From an uncultured Clostridia bacterium (GTDB lineage Bacteria > Bacillota > Clostridia > TANB77 > CAG-508), in assembly GCA_934177795.1 (NCBI GenBank), contig CAKPPS010000045.1, forward strand, positions 1 to 5,227: 5,227 nucleotides of DNA. The letters run 5' to 3'. Of this stretch, positions 1 through 5,227 are shown piece by piece. Under the pieces are notes generated by a model. That model saw only the letters and a list, made by a program, of their open reading frames with translations. It had not been told where the DNA came from and made no database searches. Position 1 is the stretch's first letter, and every line of letters begins with the position of its first letter. Position numbers and translations under genes: made by a program.

Positions 1-2631
1 AATGCAACAGAAGAAAAAACAGAAGCAAATGGATGGAAAGAAACAATAGAAGATAGTAAAAGTGTAAAGAGTTATTTAATAGAAATACCAGAAATGGAAC
101 AAGGAGTAAAGGCAATTGCATCATATGGTATAGAAATACCAGCAAATTTAGGATATAACCAAAAAGCATATGAAGGTTATAGTGTAAGATATACAAATGA
201 TTTAACAAAACAAACAAATGAAGTAGAGGCAACAACATTAGGAGTAACAACGGGTAATGGGCCAGAATTAAAAGCAACTTTAACAGCTTTTGTAGGAGGA
301 GAAGAACTTAAGGATGGTGATACTGTTATAGCTGGAGAAACAATTACTTATAAAGTTAAAGTTGAAAACACAGGAATTGAAGATGTTAAAAATGTAAATG
401 GACAAGTAAAAATTAATACAATTAATGATTGGAGTAAAGGAGAAGATGTTGAAAGTGATGAAGAAAATGGAGGAATAACTCAATTAGATGAAAAAACATT
501 AGAATTTAATATAGAAGAATTAAAAAATGGAAGTATAATAGAAAAAGAAATAAAATTGACTACTGAATGTTGGGGATATGATGAAATTAAGCCTGATATT
601 GAATTTCAAAGCAAAGTAGAATTAACATATGAAAATACCAGTTATTTATCTAATATAGTTACACTGAAAAACAAGAGTGGAAATTTAAGTATAGATATGT
701 ATGAAATTAATACAGAAGGTGAAATGTGCGAAAAAAGAGAAGATTTATTTATAACCAGTAAAACTACTAAAAATATTGAAGTTGCAATTTATAACAATGG
801 TGAAGATGATAAAGAAAATATTGAAGTTTGTTTTGATATTGAAGGATTTGAAGTTCAGTTTGCTGAAAATGATAGTAATTTAGAGGTAGACAGTGAAAAT
901 AAAATTGTAAAAATAAAAAAATTAAATCAAGGATTGAGTCAATTTATATATTTACAAGTAACTATTTCTGATGAAAATTTGGAACAAGCAAGTATTAGTG
1001 CAAAAGTAAAGAATGGCGATGTGAGAATTAGATCTAATAAATTAGAATATAAAATTATTCAAAATAATATAGAAGTTGAATTATCTTCAGAAAACGAAGG
1101 GAAATATATAAAAGATAACGATAATGTTTCATATATACTAACTTTAAAAAATTTAGGTAATAGTAATTTGGAAAATATAACAATTATTGATGAAATACCA
1201 TCAAAATTGAATGTTGAATCATATGAAATTGATGGAAATATAGTAGAAATTGAAACTAATTATTTGTATATTAATAAAATTGATTTAAATCAAAATGAAG
1301 TAAAAAAAATAAAAATAAATACACATCTTGAAGAAGGCAGTCAGGAAGAAAAAATAGTAAAGATATCTAATAAAGCTAATGTTCATTATGGACTTGGTGA
1401 TAACAAAGAAACTAATGAAGTTGTGCATTATATAGAAGCATTATCAAAAAAAGATGATGAAGATAATAATAATAATGATAATAACAACAATAATCAAGAT
1501 AATAATGATAGCAATAAAGACAATAATAAGGATAACAAAGATGATAACAATCAAGATAATAATGATGATAACAACAATAACAATAATAACAATAATAATA
1601 ATGATGAAAACCAAACATATTCAATAGTAGGAACTGTATGGATTGATAAAAATGCGGATGGTGAAAGACAATCTAATGAACAAAATTTGAATGGAGTAAA
1701 AGTATATTTAATAAATTCACAAAACAATGAACTAATAAAGAACTCTGATGGTGAAAATATAGAATCTGTTACAGATGAACAAGGATTTTATAGATTAGAA
1801 AAAATAAATAAAGGAAAATACTTAGTAATATTTGAATTTGACAATCAAAAATATATTGTGACCAAATATCAAGCAGAGGGAGTTAGTGAAATTAAAAATT
1901 CTGATGCCATATTAAATAAATTGAATATTAATGGAGAAGAAAAGGAAGTAGCAAATACAAATATTATTTCTATAAATGATGAAAGTATTGCTAATATCGA
2001 TTTAGGATTAGTGGAAAAGAAGGATTTTAACTTTTCTTTAGAAAAAACAATAAGCAAAGTTATTGTTAAAAATGCTGGTGGAACAAAGACATATAATATT
2101 AATAATAAAACAACAGCAAAAGTTGAATTAAGAGCTAAACATATGAAAAATACAAATATGGTAGTTGAATATCAAATTAAAGTTACAAATAATGGTGAAG
2201 TAGATGGTTATGTAAAAAATATAGTTGATTATTTACCAAGTGGAATGAAATTTAGTTCAGAGCTAAATACAGATTGGTATTTAAAGAATAATGATTTATA
2301 TAATGTAAGTTTGGCAAATGAGAAAATTAAACCTGGTGAAAGTAAAATTATTACTTTGACTTTAACAAAAGTTGTAAATTCAGAAAATGCAGAAATTATA
2401 AATAATAAGGCAGAGATATATGATATATATAATGAACTAGGATTTGAAGATTCTAATTCTATACCAGGAAATAAATTAAATGGTGAAGATGATATGGGTA
2501 GTGCAGATTTAATAATAACTGTAGCAACTGGTAAGATAATTAAAATAAGTATATTTGTTATACTAATAAGTACCCTATTATTATATACATTAAGTATTAT
2601 TATAAAAAAATGTAGGAGGGAGCAAAAATGA
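1..2631 (+). CDS. Membrane-anchored multidomain surface protein with DUF11-like and SdrD B-type modules (5' partial)
   Basis: The frame is open from base 1, giving 876 visible residues. The ATG at 94 has no Shine-Dalgarno before it and sits inside a continuing domain, so the true start and any signal peptide lie upstream. Domain order in window residue numbers: a module end (1-86), three DUF11-like beta-sandwiches (about 87-479), an Asn/Asp-rich linker (485-537), an SdrD B-type domain (539-671), a DUF11-like module (676-840), a transmembrane helix (849-868) and a basic tail KKCRREQK. Nothing catalytic is visible. DUF11 and SdrD B domains are known as stalk-building modules of bacterial surface proteins, so a role as an extracellular stalk or adhesin held by its C-terminus is inferred. 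There is no LPXTG. The TGA stop overlaps the start of the next gene as ATGA, and a second in-frame stop (TAA, 2641) follows three sense codons later. Confidence is high for the CDS and the surface location, low for an exact role. Confidence 0.93.
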   Translation, partial: NATEEKTEANGWKETIEDSKSVKSYLIEIPEMEQGVKAIASYGIEIPANLGYNQKAYEGYSVRYTNDLTKQTNEVEATTLGVTTGNGPELKATLTAFVGGEELKDGDTVIAGETITYKVKVENTGIEDVKNVNGQVKINTINDWSKGEDVESDEENGGITQLDEKTLEFNIEELKNGSIIEKEIKLTTECWGYDEIKPDIEFQSKVELTYENTSYLSNIVTLKNKSGNLSIDMYEINTEGEMCEKREDLFITSKTTKNIEVAIYNNGEDDKENIEVCFDIEGFEVQFAENDSNLEVDSENKIVKIKKLNQGLSQFIYLQVTISDENLEQASISAKVKNGDVRIRSNKLEYKIIQNNIEVELSSENEGKYIKDNDNVSYILTLKNLGNSNLENITIIDEIPSKLNVESYEIDGNIVEIETNYLYINKIDLNQNEVKKIKINTHLEEGSQEEKIVKISNKANVHYGLGDNKETNEVVHYIEALSKKDDEDNNNNDNNNNNQDNNDSNKDNNKDNKDDNNQDNNDDNNNNNNNNNNNDENQTYSIVGTVWIDKNADGERQSNEQNLNGVKVYLINSQNNELIKNSDGENIESVTDEQGFYRLEKINKGKYLVIFEFDNQKYIVTKYQAEGVSEIKNSDAILNKLNINGEEKEVANTNIISINDESIANIDLGLVEKKDFNFSLEKTISKVIVKNAGGTKTYNINNKTTAKVELRAKHMKNTNMVVEYQIKVTNNGEVDGYVKNIVDYLPSGMKFSSELNTDWYLKNNDLYNVSLANEKIKPGESKIITLTLTKVVNSENAEIINNKAEIYDIYNELGFEDSNSIPGNKLNGEDDMGSADLIITVATGKIIKISIFVILISTLLLYTLSIIIKKCRREQK
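259..1437 (+). other. Three tandem DUF11-like beta-sandwich modules in gene 1
   Basis: These are approximate modules at 259-672, 679-1062 and 1066-1437. The first has ETITYKVKVENTG and the third has DNVSYILTLKNLGN followed by IIDEIPSKL. Both match the usual DUF11 pattern of Y-x-hydrophobic-x-hydrophobic-x-N-x-G, then a 'D-x-(I/L)-P' strand. The middle one (IEVAIYNNGEDD) is more diverged and assigned mainly by position and spacing. The sequence just before the first module (IPANLGYN, then TLGVTTGNGPEL) looks like the end of another copy, so the stalk probably continues upstream. Boundaries were drawn by eye. Confidence 0.62.
1453..1611 (+). repeat. Asn/Asp-rich low-complexity linker (53 codons) in gene 1
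   Basis: Window residues 485-537 consist almost entirely of Asn and Asp, with a few Lys, Gln, Ser and Glu, and end in a run of 11 Asn (1570-1602). At DNA level this is an imperfect AAT/AAC/GAT trinucleotide tract. The mixture of AAT and AAC means it is not a pure microsatellite, which suggests that the amino-acid composition is maintained. It separates the N-terminal DUF11-like stalk from the SdrD B-type domain and is probably a flexible, highly acidic, hydrophilic hinge, possibly binding divalent cations. Slippage by whole codons would change its length without breaking the frame. Confidence 0.9.
1615..2013 (+). other. SdrD B-type domain with EF-hand-like calcium loop
   Basis: The domain opens with the characteristic G-x-V-W (G544, W547), followed by IDKNADGERQSNE. 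Asp549, Asn551, Asp553 and Glu560 occupy positions 1, 3, 5 and 12 of a 12-residue EF-hand-like loop. NGVKVYL, a DEQGFYRLEKINKGKYLV stretch and a closing IDLGLV follow, as expected for the SdrD B / CnaB-like fold. In staphylococcal Sdr proteins such domains bind calcium, which rigidifies the stalk. That property is carried over here by motif only. Confidence 0.8.
2026..2520 (+). other. Membrane-proximal DUF11-like module of gene 1
   Basis: Window residues 676-840 start with FNFSLEKTISKV and include VEYQIKVTNNGEVDGY, the strand IVDYLPSGMKF, and PGESKIITLTLTK. The module closes with NNKAEIYDIYNELG and GEDDMGSADLIITV. The 'NNGEV..Y...IVDYLP' and 'PGES' elements are typical of DUF11-like stalk domains in Firmicutes surface proteins. 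It sits directly against the membrane anchor, so it is the base of the stalk. Confidence 0.6.
2521..2628 (+). other. C-terminal anchor of gene 1: TG motif, transmembrane helix, basic tail
   Basis: The order is VATGK (841-845), a short polar spacer, about 20 hydrophobic residues (849-868, bases 2545-2604), then KKCRREQK to the stop. The layout of motif, helix and positive tail copies a sortase sorting signal, but the LPXTG pentapeptide is absent and only the Thr-Gly pair is recognisable. The simplest reading is a single-pass membrane anchor with an outside N-terminus. A non-canonical sorting signal is possible but unproven. Confidence 0.8.
2614..2619 (+). promoter_or_regulatory. Shine-Dalgarno (AGGAGG) of gene 2
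   Basis: A full AGGAGG lies 8 bases before the ATG at 2628, within the last codons of gene 1. It fixes the start of gene 2 and, together with the ATGA overlap, indicates efficient re-initiation or translational coupling between the two genes. Confidence 0.92.
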
Positions 2632-2702
2632 AAAAAAATATAATATTAACAATAGTTAGTTTTATAATATTTTATCTTTTTTTACATTCTAGTGTAATGG
2701 CT
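2628..2702 (+). other. Sec signal peptide of gene 2
   Basis: The N-terminus is MKKN, then a hydrophobic core (about residues 5-19, rich in Ile, Leu and Phe), then HSSVMA. Cleavage is predicted by eye after Ala25, with Val at -3 and Ala at -1, the usual signal peptidase I preference. The mature protein would start ISYND. No lipobox cysteine is present, so it is not a lipoprotein. Confidence 0.88.
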
Positions 2703-5227
2703 ATATCATATAATGATTTAGCAAATCCTTCTCAGCATTTATTTTGTATAGAACATGGTGGTCCACTTGATAATGGCTATAAGATAAAGATAGGTGACCA
2801 GATGGGATATGCATGGGGAAGTAAAACTCATACAGTTACCATAAGGAAATATTATGAACAAGCAGCTGAAGATATTAGCGCAGATGCATTTTGGAAAAGT
2901 TTAGGAACAGATATTAGATATAATAAATATAAACGTGTAGGAGGAACAATACATAGAAAGCCAGAGCTTCATACAAAAAATCATAAGATAAAATATAGAA
3001 ATAGAGAAATAGTTAAAGTTGGGGATATATTCGCTAAAGGACATCATTCTTATAATTATAGGATTCTTGATACTATATATATTAATACATGGCCAACAAA
3101 TAATGACGTTGAAGCAATAAATAATGCAGATTTGGCATATAGTAGTAGATATAATCAAACAAAGAAAAACGATTGGTGTGCTAGAATGGCATATATAATT
3201 GGAAAAGGTGGAGGATCTTATAATTCATCAAATAGTGGAAGAAAATATGGTAAATATAGTGACACTCAAATGGCAATATATTCTTCATTTACTAGTTTCT
3301 TAAAAAGTTCTCCTGCATGGGATGGAAGTGTATGGCATGATGATTCTGCGTTTGGAAATAATATGAGAGACTTAAATAATGAGGCAGATAATTATATTAA
3401 ACAATTAGGTGAACGTAAAAATCTTGGTGTTGGAATGAAAGATCAAAATACATCAAATAAAACAGTTTCATTTCAAAATTATAATAATCGTATATATTAT
3501 CAAATAGGTCCATTTAATTATAGCTATAAAGGTACAATAAATAGTGTAGAGTTATATACAGGAAGTAGTAAAAGAAGTAATCTTTTATTTAAAACAGATA
3601 ATGTTATTGCTGGAAAAGATAATATAAAAAATGGAAAGAATTTCTATATATTATACCCTGCAGACCAAGTTATTGATTCTAATATAAAAGTAAAAATAAA
3701 TTATAATGATACATTTACTGTTTATTATGCTACTATACAAATATTAGAATCACAACCTACTACATTTAGTAGTTGGTTTGATCATAAAGAATATAAATAT
3801 ACAAGAAATCATACTCAAAACTTAATACGAGCTACAGGTGGAGGAAAAAATGTAACAAAAAATGAAAATATAGAATTTAATTATAATAATAGTTTGGGAA
3901 GTGTAACAGTAAAAAAAGTTGATAATAAAACAGGACAAATATTAACAGGAGCAACTGTTAAATTTAAACTAAAGAATAGAGATACTGGATTATGGGTAAC
4001 TAAAAGTAATGGAAAGGGAGATGGTCAAACTGCATATTCTAGTAGTAATGCAACAATTTTCCAAACAAGTGGTGGTCAATGCGTAATTAGTAATTTGGTT
4101 AAAGGAAATTATGAAATATATGAAATAAGTATAAATGATCAAGACTTTAAGACTCCAAATGCAAATGTGGCAGCAAATTTAAGAACAGGTGCATCATCAG
4201 GAACAACTATAAATTTTGCAAATGTAAATGGAAATAATACTACATATTTGATAAACAATAAAAAAGTAGGTAATTTGTGGATATTAAAAGTTGATAAAAA
4301 TAATACTGCTAAAGGATTAAATGGAATAAGCTTTAAATTAGTTTATAAATATTATGGAGTGGAATATCTTGTTAAACAGGAATCAAATGGAACAATTTCA
4401 TATCAAAGAAGAGATACAGCAAAATCTATAAAAGATGATGGAGGAACAATATTTAAGACAGGAAATTATGGAAATCCTCCTGATGTTAAGAATTATGCCA
4501 TTAAAGATGGATGGTTAATAGGAGCAAATGGTAAACCATATATAGAAGGTTTAGATGTAGGAACTTATTATGCATATGAAATATCAAAAGGAAACAATTC
4601 AGAATATCAAGACCCTGATCCAAATTCGCCTGTAAAAATAGAATCTAGTAATAATATTGAATTAAAAGTTATTTCTGGTAATACTAATAAATATAGAGTA
4701 TATAATAAAAAATATACTGGAAGATTAAAGGTGTATAAAAAAGATGTACATAAAAATATACCAATTTCTAATATGAAATTTAAATTACATTATATGACAG
4801 AAAGCAAAGTTATAAATATCCTTGATGAAAATACAAATAAATATGTACCTATTAACATACAAAAATGGGTAAAACAAGATGGTAATGGAAATATATCATA
4901 TGTAAATAGTGAAAATGCAGCTACAGTATTTGCAACTGATTCTAATGGAATATTGAGAGGAATAAATAAGGCTGATACTATAGGAGATTTAGATATTGGA
5001 GAGTATCAAGCAGTTGAATTAAAAGATGGAACATTAAATTATAAATTAACTTCTAATATGACAATAAAAAAGGCAGATAAAGATAAGAATGGTAATGAAA
5101 ATAGTAGAACTGTAAACAATTTTGCGGATATTATAATAACAAGAGATACTACAAAAGAATTTAATGTGTATAATATAAATAATCCATCAGTAATTCCTGT
5201 AAGTGGAAAAGTTTGGACACCATCAAA
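2628..5227 (+). CDS. Secreted thioester-domain / CnaB-repeat adhesin-like surface protein (3' partial)
   Basis: The frame is open from ATG 2628 to the window end (866 full codons, no stop); the C-terminus lies beyond. The start is fixed by AGGAGG 8 bases upstream and an immediate signal peptide (residues 1-25). Residues 26-262 resemble a Gram-positive thioester domain: FCIEHG with Cys40 and DTQMAIY with Gln214 are the expected Cys and Gln of an internal thioester. Residues 263-422 are not recognised. Three CnaB/SpaA-like domains follow (about 423-546, 547-696, 697-852), each with a Lys/Glu/Asn set fit for an isopeptide bond. A GKVW motif (860-863) begins an SdrD B-like domain. Known thioester adhesins place the thioester at the tip of such a stalk and can attach covalently to host proteins. 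By analogy this is a cell-surface adhesin. The anchor, LPXTG or membrane helix, is not in view. It is probably in one operon with the preceding gene. Confidence 0.93.
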   Translation, partial: MKKNIILTIVSFIIFYLFLHSSVMAISYNDLANPSQHLFCIEHGGPLDNGYKIKIGDQMGYAWGSKTHTVTIRKYYEQAAEDISADAFWKSLGTDIRYNKYKRVGGTIHRKPELHTKNHKIKYRNREIVKVGDIFAKGHHSYNYRILDTIYINTWPTNNDVEAINNADLAYSSRYNQTKKNDWCARMAYIIGKGGGSYNSSNSGRKYGKYSDTQMAIYSSFTSFLKSSPAWDGSVWHDDSAFGNNMRDLNNEADNYIKQLGERKNLGVGMKDQNTSNKTVSFQNYNNRIYYQIGPFNYSYKGTINSVELYTGSSKRSNLLFKTDNVIAGKDNIKNGKNFYILYPADQVIDSNIKVKINYNDTFTVYYATIQILESQPTTFSSWFDHKEYKYTRNHTQNLIRATGGGKNVTKNENIEFNYNNSLGSVTVKKVDNKTGQILTGATVKFKLKNRDTGLWVTKSNGKGDGQTAYSSSNATIFQTSGGQCVISNLVKGNYEIYEISINDQDFKTPNANVAANLRTGASSGTTINFANVNGNNTTYLINNKKVGNLWILKVDKNNTAKGLNGISFKLVYKYYGVEYLVKQESNGTISYQRRDTAKSIKDDGGTIFKTGNYGNPPDVKNYAIKDGWLIGANGKPYIEGLDVGTYYAYEISKGNNSEYQDPDPNSPVKIESSNNIELKVISGNTNKYRVYNKKYTGRLKVYKKDVHKNIPISNMKFKLHYMTESKVINILDENTNKYVPINIQKWVKQDGNGNISYVNSENAATVFATDSNGILRGINKADTIGDLDIGEYQAVELKDGTLNYKLTSNMTIKKADKDKNGNENSRTVNNFADIIITRDTTKEFNVYNINNPSVIPVSGKVWTPS
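2703..3413 (+). other. Probable thioester domain (TED) of gene 2
   Basis: Residues 26-262. Cys40 lies in FCIE, matching the aromatic-Cys-hydrophobic-acidic signature of class-I-type thioester adhesin domains. Gln214 lies in TQMAIY, close to the TQ-x-AIW motif that supplies the Gln partner. The two are 174 residues apart, compatible with such domains. AYIIGKGGG before the Gln and LNNEADNYIKQL after it also fit the helical segments usual around this site. Differences are Tyr in place of the common Trp after Ala-Ile, and an extra Cys184 (DWCARM). The assignment rests on motifs, not alignment. Confidence 0.68.
3414..3893 (+). other. Unassigned region between thioester and CnaB-like domains
   Basis: Residues 263-422 have alternating hydrophobic and polar stretches (YYQIGPFNYSYKG, INSVELYTG, FTVYYATIQIL) that suggest a beta-rich domain. 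No specific family is recognised and no catalytic motif is apparent. A GGGKN turn and a short Asn-rich stretch lead into the first CnaB-like domain. It probably spaces the tip domain from the stalk. Confidence 0.5.
3894..4265 (+). other. CnaB/SpaA-like domain 1 of gene 2
   Basis: Residues about 423-546. The opening strand GSVTVKKVD has candidate Lys430. GNYEIYE supplies Glu499 in the Y-x-x-x-E pattern, and the closing strand YLINNKK supplies Asn544 (or Asn543). These are the three residues that form a Lys-Asn isopeptide catalysed by Glu in CnaB folds. Cys485 (GGQCVI) is unpaired within the domain. Confidence 0.72.
4266..4715 (+). other. CnaB/SpaA-like domain 2 of gene 2
   Basis: Residues about 547-696. 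GNLWILKVD gives Lys554, GTYYAYE gives Glu651, and the closing YRVYNKK gives Asn693. The Lys falls six residues after the Gly of the opening strand, as in domains 1 and 3. A long insert between the second strand and the Glu strand makes the domain larger than a minimal CnaB. Confidence 0.75.
4716..5183 (+). other. CnaB/SpaA-like domain 3 of gene 2
   Basis: Residues about 697-852. GRLKVYKKD gives Lys704, GEYQAVE gives Glu797, and FNVYN gives Asn849. The module carries an insert similar to that of domain 2 (TESKVINIL to NSENAATVF). It is followed directly by PVSGKVW, the start of an SdrD B-like domain that is cut by the window end. Confidence 0.73.

Noticed and set aside
94..96. ATG as the start of gene 1
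   Set aside because: The same frame is open to base 1, there is no Shine-Dalgarno upstream, and the encoded sequence before and after the Met is continuous stalk domain with no signal peptide.
280..483. Antisense ORF of 67 codons
   Set aside because: It lies fully inside gene 1, has Phe/Ile/Asn/Ser-rich content as expected for the complement of A-rich coding DNA, and has no supporting signals. The same holds for antisense ORFs at 1869-2057 and 2901-3158.
1453..1611. CRISPR or satellite array
   Set aside because: There are no unique spacers between conserved repeats. The periodicity is a trinucleotide in the coding frame.
1412..1624. Antisense ORF of 70 codons rich in Tyr, Cys and His
   Set aside because: It is the reverse complement of the AAT/AAC/GAT linker, with no ribosome binding site and a composition explained entirely by the repeat.
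2610..2615. Start-stop mini-ORF (ATG TAG) just before the gene 2 Shine-Dalgarno
   Set aside because: It has no ribosome binding site of its own and is expected by chance in this sequence. It is in frame with gene 2, but the TAG excludes it as an alternative start.
3171..3190. DWCARMAY read as a CHAP or NlpC/P60-type cysteine peptidase motif
   Set aside because: The downstream His and polar residues in the usual CHAP/NlpC context are not recognisable, whereas the FCIE and TQMAIY pair fits a thioester domain better.
1..5227. Alternative genetic code with TGA as Trp
   Set aside because: All Trp codons in both frames are TGG and no internal TGA occurs. The single TGA ends gene 1 exactly at a well-formed start for gene 2.

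Overview
The window comes from a very A+T-rich genome. By eye G+C is well under a third, and the coding strand is strongly adenine-rich. Arginine is almost always AGA, the Shine-Dalgarno is AGGAGG, and TGA acts as a stop. Together with the domain types this points to a low-G+C Gram-positive bacterium (Firmicutes/Bacillota, probably an uncultured gut Clostridia-type lineage). That placement is inference, because no rRNA or housekeeping gene is present.

Two large surface-protein genes on the + strand fill the whole window, and both run off an edge. Gene 1 (1..2631) enters already open: the reading frame has no stop back to base 1 and no convincing start in view. It encodes a stalk of DUF11-like beta-sandwich modules, then a 53-residue Asn/Asp-rich linker. 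After that come an SdrD B-type domain with an EF-hand-like calcium loop, a further DUF11-like module, one C-terminal transmembrane helix and a short basic cytoplasmic tail. Gene 2 (2628..5227, continuing past the window) starts on an ATGA overlap with the stop of gene 1, behind a strong AGGAGG. It encodes a secreted protein with a signal peptide and an N-terminal region carrying both halves of a Gram-positive thioester-adhesin signature (FCIE with Cys40, TQMAIY with Gln214). An unassigned region follows, then three CnaB/SpaA-like domains, each with a plausible Lys/Glu/Asn isopeptide triad. A further SdrD B-like domain is just beginning where the window ends.

The likely biology is a co-translated pair of cell-surface proteins. 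One is a membrane-anchored stalk. The other looks like a thioester-tipped, isopeptide-stabilised adhesin that could bind host or partner surfaces covalently. There is no intergenic space beyond the overlap, and no RNA gene, CRISPR array, mobile element, terminator or promoter that can be supported. The upstream promoter and the C-terminal anchor of gene 2 lie outside the window.
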